DNA of 64,000 nt from Lachnospiraceae bacterium (GCA_014239155.1 JAAZZQ010000022.1:62001-126000); one strand, 5' to 3'. Shown: positions 36,954-47,136, numbered from the stretch's first letter. Made by a program: numbers and translations. The notes: generated by a model not told the origin, from the sequence alone.

Positions 36954-36972
36954 AAAAGAAGGAGAGAGTGGA

Positions 36973-38007
36973 ATGAAAAAAATATTAGTAGGGATATGCG
37001 GTATCTTGCTTTGCGGATTTCTTATGGCATGTGGGATTACTACAACACCAGAAATCATTATGCCAGATCAGCCTATGGTGTCCTCTGTGGATACAGAGCA
37101 GAAAATAGCCACAGACAATAAGAACACAGATAGTACGCAGGCGCTAAGTGCTAAGAAACAGGACACACAACAAGAATATACTATCTATTTGATTACGATG
37201 GATTTGAGTGACAATTATTGGAAGTCTATTGATAATGGCTGTACTGATGCTGCCGCGCAATTTGGAAATATTCGTTATAAATGGACAGGACCAGACACGC
37301 ATGATGATGTGCAGCAGAGTGCTTGCATTGACGCGGCGGTTGCAGATGGCGCAAATGCGATTTTGCTTGCGGCAAACAGCGCGGAAGGAGTCAACAGTAG
37401 CATACAAAAGGCGGCGGATGCTGGATGCAAGATTGTTTATGTGGATAGTGCCGCAAGTTATGACTGTGTGACAGTGCTTTCTACTGATAATGTAGCGGCG
37501 GGCAGGACAGCAGGTGAAACGATGAAAAATGTTTTGCAGGAACAAGGGATTACAAGCGGAACAATTGGCATTATGGGCGTGACAGCGGACACTGCCTCCT
37601 GCGTAGCAAGGGAGCAAGGATTTCGGGAAGCTTTTGAGGGTACGACGTTCACACTTTCCAATACTGTTTATATGCAGGATAATACGGAAAATGTAAAAAA
37701 TGCTGTTGCAGAGGGGATTTCTCAGGAATATATAGGCTTTTTTGGAACAAATGAGGGCACGACCGCTGCAATTGGCACAGCACTACGAGAGAAAAATACA
37801 CAGAGCATTGTAATTGGATTTGACACGTCAGATACTGTGTTAGAAATGGTTTCTGAGGGGGTTATTTATGCCACTATGAAACAAAATCCCGAAGTTATGG
37901 GACGTGATGGACTGAAAATTGCAGTGCAGGCACTAGAGGGTACATATACTGACACGAACACCAAAATAGATACAGGAGTTACGGTCATAACACAAGATGC
38001 AATGTAA
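36973..38007 (+). CDS. Periplasmic-binding-protein-type sugar-binding lipoprotein
   Basis: A 344-residue protein of the RbsB-like group (peripla_BP_4 type). The signal peptide ends in GFLMACG, so Cys near residue 17 should be lipidated; a polar linker of about 45 residues follows. The binding domain has TIYLITMDLSDNYWKSIDNGC, ANAILLAANSAEGVNSSIQKA, DNVAAGRTAGETM and IVIGFDTSDTVLEMV. No permease or ATPase gene is next to it; instead the chemoreceptor at 38020 starts 12 bases after its stop. It may act as a docked ligand receptor for chemotaxis, or serve a transporter elsewhere. Confidence 0.9.
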   Translation: MKKILVGICGILLCGFLMACGITTTPEIIMPDQPMVSSVDTEQKIATDNKNTDSTQALSAKKQDTQQEYTIYLITMDLSDNYWKSIDNGCTDAAAQFGNIRYKWTGPDTHDDVQQSACIDAAVADGANAILLAANSAEGVNSSIQKAADAGCKIVYVDSAASYDCVTVLSTDNVAAGRTAGETMKNVLQEQGITSGTIGIMGVTADTASCVAREQGFREAFEGTTFTLSNTVYMQDNTENVKNAVAEGISQEYIGFFGTNEGTTAAIGTALREKNTQSIVIGFDTSDTVLEMVSEGVIYATMKQNPEVMGRDGLKIAVQALEGTYTDTNTKIDTGVTVITQDAM

Positions 38008-38019
38008 GGAGGGGGTGCT

Positions 38020-39723
38020 ATGCGATTTAAACAGAAAATGCTCACACTCTGTGTAGTACCACTCCTTTTGTTGACTGTTCTCTCGCTAGTAAGTGGTATG
38101 GCACAGTTTCGCTCTGGTATGTATGAGGAGACAGAAAGCAGGCTTAAATCTAGTGCACTTGCAGCAATGAACTTGTATGACAGTCAGGGATATGGAAACT
38201 ATGCCATAAAAGAAGATGGAAATGTCTGGCGCGGTATGAATTTTAATATTTCCAAAGAGACATCTTTGGTCGATAGCTTAAAAGAACAAACAGAAGTTGA
38301 CATTACGTTTTTTTTCCAAGATACTGCGGTGATGACTTCTATCTGCAATCAGAATGGTGCGCGCTGGATTGGCATGATGGCAGGTGAAAATATTAAAAAA
38401 TATACATTGCATCAGGGAGCACAGCTTTGGTATCGCAATATTGATATTGATGGCGAAATGTGTCATGCCTATATTATACCAATTGTTCAACCGGGTGATG
38501 GTTCTGTGATTGGCGCACTGATGGCGTCGGTGTCAACACAGAATCTGGAAAGTAGAATCAAACGCTATATTGGTACAAGTGCGGCAGTATGCGTCGCAGT
38601 ATTGATAGCGGTTGCCATAGTAATATTTTGTTATATTGGCAGCTTGACTAAGGTTATTCACAATGTACGGGAAGTTTTGTTAAAGGTTTCTGAGGGTGAT
38701 TTGACAGATGGAAGACTTGCAGGAATACACAGACGAGATGAGTTCGGGGAACTGTCTTCGGGGACAGAAAAATTAAGAATCAAAATGGCACAGCTTATGG
38801 AAGAAATCCGCGTTGGGGTGGAGAAATTAACCCAGTCAGTGGAGCGGCTTAATGTGACGCTGGGCAAGAGTGTTGATTCTGCGAGAGAGATGAACAGAAG
38901 CGTCGAGGAAATTAATGTGACAGCAAACAATCAAAAACAGGGAACAGAGAGCGCGGAGAGTGATGTTGAGACTACGCGGCAGGCAATTGACCAAATGTTA
39001 AAGGAAATAGCGGATATCAGCGTACTGTCAGAACACATGGCGCAGCTATCCACGGCGAGTAAAGACATTTTGGATGAACTATTCAATAGCAGCAGGGAAT
39101 CACAGGATACTGTGAAAAATATTAGCCAACAGGTGACAGACACAGATGATTCTGTTCAGCAGATTCGCAGCGTTACTGAGTATATTATCAATATTGCAGA
39201 TGAGACAAATTTGCTTGCCCTAAATGCAAGTATTGAGGCAGCGCGAGCAGGGGAAGCAGGCAGAGGATTTGCAGTGGTTGCTACACAGATTCAGAAACTT
39301 GCAGAAGAGTCCAATAATTCTGTATCAAGGATCGAGGATAATATCCAGATGTTAGTCGAGAAGATAACGGGAATTGTCAGCGTGATGGGAACAGTCGGTG
39401 AGGCACTACAAAAACAAGAACAGAATGTAAATCAAACGAAGGATATTTTTGATAAAATCCATCAGGATGTTATGGAGATTACCTATCGTGAATCCAATAT
39501 GCAATATAGTGTTTCAGGTATGAATCAGGCTAAAGATAATATGTCTCATATTATCACAGAGCTGTCCGAATCAGCGCGAAATAATGCAAATCTCTCAGAA
39601 AATGCTGCGGATATGACAACACAGATGATGCATGGGATGGAAGGACTCGAGGTATTAACTGTAGATTTGACAGAATTGGCAAATCGTCTGGATAGAAATC
39701 TGAAATCGTTTCGATTAGATTGA
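38020..39723 (+). CDS. Methyl-accepting chemotaxis protein paired with a binding protein
   Basis: A 567-residue chemoreceptor. The first membrane helix is at about residues 8-28, the sensor about 30-185, the second helix 188-210, HAMP to about 265 and the signalling domain to the end, with hairpin tip [19 protein letters not shown] near 393. The sensor is small and related to that of the receptor at 1-887. The gene starts 12 bases after the sugar-binding lipoprotein gene, so the two are co-expressed. That suggests indirect sensing of a sugar through the binding protein, or two sensors for one stimulus. GGAGGGGG precedes the ATG. Confidence 0.93.
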   Translation: MRFKQKMLTLCVVPLLLLTVLSLVSGMAQFRSGMYEETESRLKSSALAAMNLYDSQGYGNYAIKEDGNVWRGMNFNISKETSLVDSLKEQTEVDITFFFQDTAVMTSICNQNGARWIGMMAGENIKKYTLHQGAQLWYRNIDIDGEMCHAYIIPIVQPGDGSVIGALMASVSTQNLESRIKRYIGTSAAVCVAVLIAVAIVIFCYIGSLTKVIHNVREVLLKVSEGDLTDGRLAGIHRRDEFGELSSGTEKLRIKMAQLMEEIRVGVEKLTQSVERLNVTLGKSVDSAREMNRSVEEINVTANNQKQGTESAESDVETTRQAIDQMLKEIADISVLSEHMAQLSTASKDILDELFNSSRESQDTVKNISQQVTDTDDSVQQIRSVTEYIINIADETNLLALNASIEAARAGEAGRGFAVVATQIQKLAEESNNSVSRIEDNIQMLVEKITGIVSVMGTVGEALQKQEQNVNQTKDIFDKIHQDVMEITYRESNMQYSVSGMNQAKDNMSHIITELSESARNNANLSENAADMTTQMMHGMEGLEVLTVDLTELANRLDRNLKSFRLD

Positions 39724-39748
39724 CTTTATGGAGCAGAACCTCTACAAT
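39720..39748 (+). promoter_or_regulatory. Promoter of the mannose-6-phosphate isomerase gene
   Basis: TTGACT (39720-39725), a 17-bp spacer and TACAAT (39743-39748). The -35 overlaps the chemoreceptor stop codon. Confidence 0.55.
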
Positions 39749-39792
39749 GGATTTATAAGGTAGTATGAAAAAGAAATGGAGGAAAATTGTAT

Positions 39793-40731
39793 ATGAGCGA
39801 AATTTTATTTATGGCACCCGTTTTTAAGCAGATGATTTGGGGCGGAAATAAGCTTGGCAGCAAATGGGGATATGCGATTCCAGGAGAGAATACCGGGGAA
39901 TGTTGGGCAGTGAGTGCACATCCAAACGGGGATTGTACAATAAAGGAAGGTACTTTTGCCGGAAAGACATTGAGTCAGCTTTGGACAGAGGAACCACAAC
40001 TTTTTGGTGACACAACTGGAGATCGGTTCCCACTATTAATTAAAATTATTGATGCCAATGACGATTTGAGCATTCAAGTACATCCAGATGACATATATGC
40101 TGGAAAAAATGAAAATGGCTCGTTTGGAAAAACAGAGTGCTGGTATATTCTTGATGCGCCGGAGGGAGCAACTCTTGTCATCGGCCATAATGCAAAGGAT
40201 AAGGCGGAGCTTGAGGACATGATTCACAATGGCAGATGGGAGGAGTTTCTGCGAGAAGTTCCCGTTAAGAGAGGCGATTTCATTCAGATTGACCCAGGAA
40301 CAGTTCATGCCATCAAAGGTGGTATTGAAATTTTGGAAACGCAGCAAAACTCTGATATCACATACCGCGTGTATGACTATGGACGCCTTCAAAATGGCAA
40401 GCCACGCGAGCTTCACATTGCAAAGAGCATTGATGTTATTACAGTTCCGGCAAAGTCCGTGGAGGAAAGTGTTATCAATATTTCCACAGATGCAAAAAAT
40501 ACAATGAATCAACTGATTTCGTGCAATTATTATCGCGTATGGAAGTTGGATGTAGACGGTAGTATAGAGGTTTCACAAGATTATCCATTTCTAATTATGA
40601 GTGTTGTGGAGGGAGAAGGACAGATTGATGGTCACTCTCTTAAAAAAGGTGATCATTTTATCTTGCCAAATGGTTTTGGCAAAGCGCAGCTACAGGGGAA
40701 GATGGAATTGATTGTCTCTACAGTGGCGTAA
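39793..40731 (+). CDS. manA: Mannose-6-phosphate isomerase, type I
   Basis: A 312-residue zinc enzyme that interconverts mannose-6-phosphate and fructose-6-phosphate. Key stretches are the N-terminal PVFKQMIWGGNKLGSKWG, SIQVHPDDIYAGKNE near 92 with zinc-binding His/Glu, KTECWYILDAP near 110, GTVHAIKGGIEILETQQNSD near 170 and ITYRVYDYGR near 193. It is the shorter Firmicutes form. The ATG at 39793 has GGAGGA nine bases upstream; the TTG at 39787 is less likely. It lies just downstream of the mannan locus, where it channels mannose-1-phosphate-derived carbon into glycolysis once a phosphomannomutase (not in the window) has acted. Confidence 0.95.
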   Translation: MSEILFMAPVFKQMIWGGNKLGSKWGYAIPGENTGECWAVSAHPNGDCTIKEGTFAGKTLSQLWTEEPQLFGDTTGDRFPLLIKIIDANDDLSIQVHPDDIYAGKNENGSFGKTECWYILDAPEGATLVIGHNAKDKAELEDMIHNGRWEEFLREVPVKRGDFIQIDPGTVHAIKGGIEILETQQNSDITYRVYDYGRLQNGKPRELHIAKSIDVITVPAKSVEESVINISTDAKNTMNQLISCNYYRVWKLDVDGSIEVSQDYPFLIMSVVEGEGQIDGHSLKKGDHFILPNGFGKAQLQGKMELIVSTVA

Positions 40732-40746
40732 TTTTGATATAAGAAA

Positions 40747-40775
40747 TTGACAATTATCCCCATTAGCGATATACT
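40747..40775 (+). promoter_or_regulatory. Promoter of the aldolase gene
   Basis: TTGACA (40747-40752), a 17-bp spacer and TATACT (40770-40775). It is near consensus, fitting a highly expressed glycolytic gene. Confidence 0.75.
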
Positions 40776-40842
40776 GAATATACCGGCAAACAGCCGCTAT
40801 TTTTACGGAACATATAAATATTAATGATGGAGGTTAAGATTT

Positions 40843-41706
40843 ATGTTAGTATCAGCTACAGAAATGCTTAAAAAGGCAAAAGAAGGTCACTATGCAGTAG
40901 GTCAGTTCAACATTAATAACCTTGAGTGGACAAAGTGTATTTTACAGACAGCTCAAGAGTTAAACAGTCCTGTTATCCTCGGTGTGTCAGAGGGGGCTGG
41001 CAAATATATGACAGGATTCAATACCGTTTCAGCGATGGTTAAGGCAATGGATTCAGATCTCGGTATCACAGTTCCTGTAGCACTCCATTTGGATCATGGT
41101 ACGTATGATGGATGCTACAAGTGCATTAAGGCAGGCTTTACATCAATTATGTTTGATGGTTCTCACTATGCAATTGAAGAAAATATTGCTAAGACAAAAG
41201 AACTTGTTGCAGTGGCACATCAGCTTGGTCTTTCAATTGAGGCAGAGGTTGGCGCAATCGGCGGTGAGGAAGACGGCGTCGTAGGTATGGGTGAGTGTGC
41301 AGATCCAGAAGAGTGCAAGCAGATTGCTGATTTGGGAGTGGACATGCTTGCAGCGGGCATTGGCAATATTCATGGTAAGTATCCTGAGAACTGGGCAGGA
41401 TTGAGCTTTGAGACATTGGATGCAATTCAGCAGAAAACAGGTGTTATGCCATTGGTTCTCCACGGCGGTACAGGCATTCCTGAGGATATGATTAAGAAGG
41501 CAATTTCATTGGGCGTTGCAAAGATTAATGTAAATACAGAGTGTCAGCTTTACTTCCAAGAAGCTACCCGGAAGTATATTGAGGCAGGAAAAGACTTAGA
41601 AGGCAAGGGATTTGATCCTCGTAAACTTCTCGCACCGGGCTGCGAAGGAATTAAAGAAATCGTTCGGATTAAGATGAATTTGTTTGGCTCTGTTGGCAAG
41701 GCATAA
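40843..41706 (+). CDS. fba: Fructose-bisphosphate aldolase, class II
   Basis: A 287-residue zinc aldolase splitting fructose-1,6-bisphosphate into two trioses. It begins MLVSATEMLKKAKEGHYAVGQFNINN; zinc ligands include the His residues in VALHLDHG near 85 and VLHGGTGI near 208. GFTSIMFDGSHY near 105 and EAEVGAIGGEEDGV near 133 are family motifs. The overall pattern matches the FbaA/TagA-type short class II enzymes, so a tagatose-bisphosphate role cannot be wholly excluded. It has its own strong promoter. GGAGG precedes the ATG. Confidence 0.93.
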   Translation: MLVSATEMLKKAKEGHYAVGQFNINNLEWTKCILQTAQELNSPVILGVSEGAGKYMTGFNTVSAMVKAMDSDLGITVPVALHLDHGTYDGCYKCIKAGFTSIMFDGSHYAIEENIAKTKELVAVAHQLGLSIEAEVGAIGGEEDGVVGMGECADPEECKQIADLGVDMLAAGIGNIHGKYPENWAGLSFETLDAIQQKTGVMPLVLHGGTGIPEDMIKKAISLGVAKINVNTECQLYFQEATRKYIEAGKDLEGKGFDPRKLLAPGCEGIKEIVRIKMNLFGSVGKA

Positions 41707-41756
41707 ATTGTACGAATAAGTATTGAGAAGAACACCTGATAGAAGGTTTTCAAAAA

Positions 41757-42215
41757 ATGAAATTACTGCTGAATCCAGAAGAATTTGAAATTGATACTCT
41801 GAACGAGGAAAAAGAAAAAGGGGTCGCCTGTTGTAAAAAGCTGATTGAGCAATGGAACCCCCAACTGGAAACCGAAATGCTAGAAGCCTTTATACGTCTC
41901 TACTATGATGAAATGTATGGACAATGGGGACCTGATGATGAGGAAGAATATAAAGAATACTGGCCGGAAATAAAATCGCCTGCAGACCTTGTAAAGTACA
42001 CAGGCACAGAGGTTGTACTTTATGTTCTGGAGGATGCCGTGTATGCTAGAAGCAAAACAGGCACTCCTCTGTACGAGTCACAAAAAGTTGATGTATGTGT
42101 AATATTGGGACTTAACTGTCCGTGAGACGAAGATCATGGCTGGGCTGCTGTTTTTATAGACGAAAAATTTATTAAGGTCGGCTGTGATATTGTTGATTGT
42201 GTCTGGCTAGATTGA
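41757..42215 (+). pseudogene. Small acidic protein gene interrupted by an in-frame TGA
   Basis: The frame from ATG 41757 runs 122 codons to TGA at 42123, then reads on without interruption for 29 further codons to TGA at 42213. The continuation is DEDHGWAAVFIDEKF..VGCDIVDCVWLD. Together, NCP-[stop]-DEDHGWAAVFID resembles the conserved WDEEHG-type motif of DUF6985/DUF2262-like proteins, where the stop replaces a Trp (TGG to TGA). The protein is very acidic, with DDEEEYKEYW near 60. Such proteins are often found with polymorphic toxins, as immunity-type or unknown genes. It is either a recent pseudogene or a sequencing error; recoding is unlikely. Confidence 0.7.
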
Positions 42216-42322
42216 TTTCGTTTTCCATACGGCAAATACCATTAGCATTTTTAACTTGCAGTTTGTCAATCAAAACAAGTAATAAAAATTGAATATTTGC
42301 TGCCCATCACAGCACCATATAG

Positions 42323-42356
42323 AAACAGGAAATCAAGAAAAGATTTCCTGTTTTTT
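42323..42356. terminator. Intrinsic terminator between the small gene and pyrG
   Basis: AAACAGGAAATC (42323-42334) pairs with GATTTCCTGTTT (42342-42353), followed by T to 42356. A-rich flanking on the other side also suits the converging pyrG transcript. Confidence 0.85.
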
Positions 42357-42420
42357 GGCGCCTATTTTAGAAGCCATAATTGCAAGAAATCTTATAACAA
42401 TAAAACCAGAACAGGTATTT

Positions 42421-44028
42421 TTATTCTTTTTTGCGATTGAGTGCAGCCTCAATAAGCCCTTTAAACAGTGGATGTGGTCTGTTTGGTCTGCTCTTTAATT
42501 CAGGGTGCGCCTGTGTGGCGAGGAAAAATGGGTGTGATGGAATTTCTATCATTTCTACAATGCGTCCGTTAGGAGATAGTCCTGATAGAAGCATTCCTTT
42601 TTCTACAACAGCAGCGCGATAGTCATTATTGACTTCATAGCGGTGCCTGTGACGCTCGTGGATCACTTCATTGCCATAAAGTTTGTATGCCTTAGAGGAG
42701 GTATCAAGATGACATTCATAGGAGCCAAGCCTTAGAGTGCCGCCGATATCTTCGACACCATTCTGGTCAGGCATCAGTGCAATGACAGGATGGGTGGTGT
42801 TGGGATTGAGTTCTATGCTGTGCGCATCATTGTATCCAACAACGTCTCTGACAAATTCCACAATGGCAAGCTGCATACCAAGACAGAGTCCAAGGAATGG
42901 GATGTTTTTTTCACGTGCATAACGAATCGCATCAATCATGCCCTCAATACCACGCCCGCCAAATCCACCGGGAACCAAGATACCATCAACGTCTTTTAAA
43001 AGTTCTGATACATTTTCCTTGTTGACAAGTTCAGAATCCAACCATTTGATATTGACTGTAGCATGTTGTGGGATACCACCGTGTTTCAGAGCTTCGACAA
43101 CACTGATATAAGCGTCATGGAGTTGTGTGTATTTTCCGACGAGAGCGATTGTAACCTCCTGTGTGGGGGATTTAAGATCATCTACCATTTTGGTCCAGTC
43201 TGTGAGATCTGGCTCTGGGCTGTCAAGGTGCAAACATTCGCAGGCAACTTCAGCGAGATGTTCTTTTTCCATAGCGAGCGGTACCTCATAGAGATATTCC
43301 ACATCAAGATTTTGCAGTACGTGTGAGTTTGGCACATTGCAAAATAAGGCGATTTTATCTTTGATAGTCTGATCGAGAGGATGCTCACTGCGACATACAA
43401 TAATATCAGGTTGAATGCCCATTCCTTGTAGTTCCTTTACACTTGCCTGTGTCGGTTTAGTTTTCATTTCTTGGGAGGCGCTTAGATAGGGAATGAGTGT
43501 CACATGAATTAAAATAGCATTCTCATGACCAACTTCATGTTGAAATTGTCTTATGGATTCTAGGAAAGGCTGGCTCTCAATATCACCGACAGTTCCGCCG
43601 ACTTCAATGATAGCGATGCGCATATCAGGGTCTGTGAAGTTGCGGTAAAAACGGCTTTTAATCTCGTTGGTGATGTGTGGAATTACCTGCACTGTTCCGC
43701 CGCCATAATCTCCGCGGCGCTCTTTTTGGAGAACGGTCCAGTAGACTTTGCCTGTGGTTACATTAGAGTTTTTGTCCAAACTTTCGTCAATAAAACGCTC
43801 ATAATGACCGAGATCCAAATCTGTCTCTGCACCATCATCAGTGACAAAGACTTCGCCATGTTGGATGGGGTTCATTGTACCGGGATCAATATTAATATAA
43901 GGATCAAACTTCTGCATAGTTACTTTATAGCCTCTAGCTTTGAGAAGTCGTCCAAGGGAGGCAGCGGTAATTCCTTTTCCAAGACCAGAAACGACACCGC
44001 CGGTTACAAATACATATTTAACTGGCAT
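42421..44028 (-). CDS. pyrG: CTP synthase
   Basis: A 535-residue enzyme that aminates UTP to CTP using glutamine and ATP. The N-terminal synthetase domain begins [23 protein letters not shown], with the ATP loop, [20 protein letters not shown] and [15 protein letters not shown]. The C-terminal class I glutaminase (from about 290) has [11 protein letters not shown] with the Cys nucleophile near 380 and TQAHPE-type [12 protein letters not shown] near 510. Length is normal. A promoter lies at 44082-44111 on the minus strand, and AAAGGAAT precedes the ATG. Confidence 0.98.
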   Translation of the reverse strand: MPVKYVFVTGGVVSGLGKGITAASLGRLLKARGYKVTMQKFDPYINIDPGTMNPIQHGEVFVTDDGAETDLDLGHYERFIDESLDKNSNVTTGKVYWTVLQKERRGDYGGGTVQVIPHITNEIKSRFYRNFTDPDMRIAIIEVGGTVGDIESQPFLESIRQFQHEVGHENAILIHVTLIPYLSASQEMKTKPTQASVKELQGMGIQPDIIVCRSEHPLDQTIKDKIALFCNVPNSHVLQNLDVEYLYEVPLAMEKEHLAEVACECLHLDSPEPDLTDWTKMVDDLKSPTQEVTIALVGKYTQLHDAYISVVEALKHGGIPQHATVNIKWLDSELVNKENVSELLKDVDGILVPGGFGGRGIEGMIDAIRYAREKNIPFLGLCLGMQLAIVEFVRDVVGYNDAHSIELNPNTTHPVIALMPDQNGVEDIGGTLRLGSYECHLDTSSKAYKLYGNEVIHERHRHRYEVNNDYRAAVVEKGMLLSGLSPNGRIVEMIEIPSHPFFLATQAHPELKSRPNRPHPLFKGLIEAALNRKKE

Positions 44029-44081
44029 AATCTACCTATTCCTTTCCTCTGTGAATGTAATGACATTATAAATATTTTATT

Positions 44082-44111
44082 ATTATACAACAGGGTCATA
44101 GTAAAAAGCAA
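44082..44111 (-). promoter_or_regulatory. Promoter of pyrG
   Basis: On the minus strand TTGCTT (44106-44111), an 18-bp spacer and a perfect TATAAT (44082-44087), about 55 bp before the start codon. Confidence 0.6.
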
Positions 44112-44213
44112 GCGTTACATAAATTATGCAAAAGCGGCGTATGTTAATAAGGTATCTAGTGTCTTTGAAAATATGTTTTAGAAACTTTTCACAAAGAAAT
44201 CACAAAGAATGTG

Positions 44214-44242
44214 TTGATTTATGCCCTTTGAGACCCTATAAT
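44214..44242 (+). promoter_or_regulatory. Promoter of ftsH, upstream of the dispersed repeat
   Basis: TTGATT (44214-44219), a 17-bp spacer and a perfect TATAAT (44237-44242). The transcript would begin near 44249 and carry the whole repeat element (44261-44397) in a leader of about 230 nt. A further small hairpin, CATCAGAA-AAGA-TTCTGATG, is at 44423-44442. Confidence 0.7.
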
Positions 44243-44260
44243 TATAGTTGCGATTTATTT

Positions 44261-44397
44261 GTAACAGTTCAGCCTTCGGCTTTCTGTTACAAGCATCAAG
44301 CCATGTAATACCACTTCGCGATGTCTTGATGCATTTCTACCACTACGCAATTTTGCGGACTTTGCGGTAAATGCAAAGTCCTAGACTGAACTGTAAC
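44261..44397 (-). repeat. Full-length copy of the GTTACAG-ended repeat in the ftsH leader
   Basis: A 137-bp element, the reverse complement of the one at 24883-25020. It shares the terminal GTAACAGTTCAGCC/GGCT...CTGTTAC hairpin, the GCATCAAG/CTTGATGC pair and the TTTGC hairpin. The outer ends are inverted (GTAACAGTTCAG and CTGAACTGTAAC). Confidence 0.85.
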
Positions 44398-44478
44398 ATT
44401 TGTTTACACAGGCATCACTTTACATCAGAAAAGATTCTGATGAGTATGACATAAATTTAGAAAGGATACTACAGGAAA

Positions 44479-46962
44479 ATGGACAACAATCAAGTCAACA
44501 ATTATGACAACAATTCCAGTCGAAATAATGGGGGATCCGGCAATGGCGGCAATGGCGGGAATAATAACAACAGTGGGAAGGACCCAAAGAAACAAAGTAT
44601 CATTATTATGATTACAGCGGCAGTGTTGTCGTTGCTGTGCATCAGTTATTTTACGCGCGCCGTGACAGGTGCGACAACAGTTGAGATTTCATACAATAAG
44701 TTTATTGAGATGGTTGAGTCTGGAAAGATAGAATCGGTTAAAATAGAGTCCAGTCAGATTGAAATCAGACCTGTTTCAAGTGCGCAGGAGAAAGAAAATC
44801 CCACCAATTTGTTAGCGTCTGCCGTCAGAGTGACTTATATTACTGGCAAGGTAGAGGATGATGAGACACTTACACAGCGACTGTTAGATGCGGGAGTTGA
44901 GGTGCGCGGAACAGTGCCAGACGGCTCTGGTATTATTCTTTCCCTTCTATATTATATTGTGCCAATTCTTTTGATGTGGGGACTTTTGAGTCTTTTGTTC
45001 CGCAAGATGACTGGTGGTGGCGGTGCATTTAGCATGGGGAAGAGTACAGCAAAAGTTTATGTACAGAAGGAGACAGGTATCACATTCCGTGATGTCGCGG
45101 GTGAGGATGAAGCAAAAGAATCCTTGCAGGAAGTGGTGGATTTTTTGCATAATCCAGGCAGATATGTCAAAATTGGTGCGAAGTTACCAAAAGGTGCGCT
45201 GCTCGTAGGCCCTCCCGGTACAGGTAAGACTATGCTTGCAAAGGCAGTTGCAGGGGAGGCAAAAGTTCCGTTTTTTTCCTTGGCAGGATCAGATTTTATT
45301 GAATTGTATGTCGGCGTTGGCGCGTCTCGTGTGCGTGATTTATTTAAAGAGGCAGAGAAGAATGCACCTTGTATTATTTTTATCGACGAGATTGATGCTA
45401 TCGGTAGAAGTCGTGATTCTAAATACGGCGGTGGAAATGAGGAGCGCGAACAGACATTAAATCAGTTGCTTTCTGAGATGGATGGATTTGATGGCAAGAA
45501 GGGAATTATTATTCTTGCAGCGACAAACAGACCGGAGATACTTGACAAGGCACTCTTAAGACCGGGGCGTTTTGATCGTCGGATTATTGTAGATAAGCCA
45601 GATTTGAAGGGGCGCGTCAATATTCTCAAGGTACATGCAAAAGATGTGTTGATGGATGAGACGGTGGATCTCGATGCGATAGCACTCGCGACAAGTGGGG
45701 CTGTGGGCGCTGACCTTGCCAATATGATTAATGAGGCAGCAATCAATGCTGTCAAGGAAGGCAGGGAGTTTGTGAGCCAAAAGGATTTGTTTAATGCGGT
45801 GGAAGTAGTGCTTGTCGGCAAGGAGAAGAAAGACCGCATTATGAGCAAGGAAGAACGCAAGATTGTCTCCTATCATGAAGTTGGTCATGCGCTGATTAGT
45901 GCGTTGCAGAAAAATTCTGAGCCAGTGCAGAAGATAACAATTGTACCGCGTACTATGGGCGCGCTTGGCTATGTCATGCATGTTCCAGAGGATGAAAAAT
46001 ATCTCAATTCGCAGAATGAACTGCATGATATGATTGTTGGTCTTTTAGGAGGACGTGCTGCGGAGGAGATTGTGTTTGACACTGTGACAACAGGTGCGTC
46101 AAATGATATTGAAAAGGCGACTAGTATTGCGCGCTCAATGATTACACGCTATGGTATGAGCAAAAAGTTTGGGTTGATGGGACTTGAGACCGTTGAGAGT
46201 CAATATCTGGATGGTAGAAGTTCCTTGAACTGTGCGGACAATACGGCAGCTGAGATTGATACCGAAGTGATGAATATGCTCAAAGAGTGCTATGAGGAGG
46301 CACTTGCAATGTTGCGTGAGAACCGTGAGGTGATGGATAAAATTGCTGTGCATCTAATTGAGAAAGAGACAATCACTGGAAAAGAGTTTATGAAAATTTA
46401 TCGGGAAGCAAAGGGGCTGCCAGAACCAGAGGAAAAGATAGATGAAATCGCGGACAAGAATGCCTTGAATGAGAAATTTGAGGAGGAAAAGCACAAGGAG
46501 GAGGTACAGATACCAGCACAGAGCACATTTTCAGATAATGTGCAGCAGCCTGCATCTGCGGCACAACAGTCACAAAAACCGTGGACAATGCCGCCTGCAT
46601 ATGATTGGAATCCGGCAGCGAAGGAGCACAGACAGCAGATAGCAACATTGCAAAATCAAAATGTGCAGCCACAGAATCCGAGTGCACAGCTACAAAATAC
46701 ACAGTTCCAAAATGTAGCGACACAACCTCAAAAAGAAGATGCATCGCCATTACAGAATGCGCAGTCACAGAATCTGCCTATGTCACAGACCTCAAACACG
46801 CAGTCACAGATTTCTACAGAACAGCAGTACCAGCAACCAAATGCGGCATTGCCAGAGGATAATGGCAGTAATGGAGAGACATCACGTTTTGGTGCCCTGT
46901 GGGACAGAACAGTAAATGGCGACCGCAGCAGCAACAATCACAATAATGAGAATAGATGGTAA
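44479..46962 (+). CDS. ftsH: ATP-dependent zinc metalloprotease FtsH with long polar tails
   Basis: An 827-residue membrane AAA+ protease that degrades misfolded membrane and regulatory proteins. An Asn/Gly-rich cytoplasmic N-tail of about 35 residues precedes helix 1 (about 40-60); a short extracytoplasmic domain, helix 2 (about 152-173), and the AAA module follow, with Walker A GPPGTGKT near 245, [12 protein letters not shown] near 300, the arginine-finger region RPGRFDRR near 358, and zinc site HEVGH near 465. The peptidase ends near 650. The remaining roughly 170 residues are a Gln/Asn/Pro/Ser-rich low-complexity tail, much longer than usual. It is monocistronic and ends at a strong terminator. 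Confidence 0.97.
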   Translation: MDNNQVNNYDNNSSRNNGGSGNGGNGGNNNNSGKDPKKQSIIIMITAAVLSLLCISYFTRAVTGATTVEISYNKFIEMVESGKIESVKIESSQIEIRPVSSAQEKENPTNLLASAVRVTYITGKVEDDETLTQRLLDAGVEVRGTVPDGSGIILSLLYYIVPILLMWGLLSLLFRKMTGGGGAFSMGKSTAKVYVQKETGITFRDVAGEDEAKESLQEVVDFLHNPGRYVKIGAKLPKGALLVGPPGTGKTMLAKAVAGEAKVPFFSLAGSDFIELYVGVGASRVRDLFKEAEKNAPCIIFIDEIDAIGRSRDSKYGGGNEEREQTLNQLLSEMDGFDGKKGIIILAATNRPEILDKALLRPGRFDRRIIVDKPDLKGRVNILKVHAKDVLMDETVDLDAIALATSGAVGADLANMINEAAINAVKEGREFVSQKDLFNAVEVVLVGKEKKDRIMSKEERKIVSYHEVGHALISALQKNSEPVQKITIVPRTMGALGYVMHVPEDEKYLNSQNELHDMIVGLLGGRAAEEIVFDTVTTGASNDIEKATSIARSMITRYGMSKKFGLMGLETVESQYLDGRSSLNCADNTAAEIDTEVMNMLKECYEEALAMLRENREVMDKIAVHLIEKETITGKEFMKIYREAKGLPEPEEKIDEIADKNALNEKFEEEKHKEEVQIPAQSTFSDNVQQPASAAQQSQKPWTMPPAYDWNPAAKEHRQQIATLQNQNVQPQNPSAQLQNTQFQNVATQPQKEDASPLQNAQSQNLPMSQTSNTQSQISTEQQYQQPNAALPEDNGSNGETSRFGALWDRTVNGDRSSNNHNNENRW

Positions 46963-47007
46963 GATAAGATTGTAGATTTTTTGTATGCATTTCAAGCGGA
47001 CATTGAA

Positions 47008-47045
47008 GGGAGTACACATTGATAAAAAACGTGTACTCCCTTTTT
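47008..47045 (+). terminator. Intrinsic terminator after ftsH
   Basis: A perfect 10-bp stem (47008-47017 with 47031-47040), a 13-nt loop and five T, running into the terminator-linked repeat. Confidence 0.95.
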
Positions 47046-47136
47046 ATGCGTAGACTTGTGCAGAGGAAATATGCCACTAACGACACGTGACCTATACAAA
47101 AAAATAAGCCGCTATGGCGGCATACTGGTCGTGCAG
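47041..47136 (+). repeat. Terminator-linked repeat, copy 2
   Basis: TTTTTATGCGTAGAC then TTGTGCAGAGGAAATA follows the ftsH terminator. GCCACTAACGACACGTGACC and then GCCGCTATGGCGGCATACTGGTC are related to each other and to the CCGCTAAGGTGGCACACCGATC of the copy at 56297. CCGC-TATG-GCGG forms a small hairpin. It lies in the uvrC leader. Confidence 0.6.

Noticed and set aside
42123-42125. Selenocysteine or Trp recoding at TGA
   Set aside because: The position fits an ordinary conserved Trp, there is no obvious SECIS-like hairpin, and TGA serves as a normal stop in many neighbouring genes.
43675-44181. A 168-codon plus-strand frame
   Set aside because: It is antisense to the conserved N-terminus of CTP synthase and crosses its promoter.
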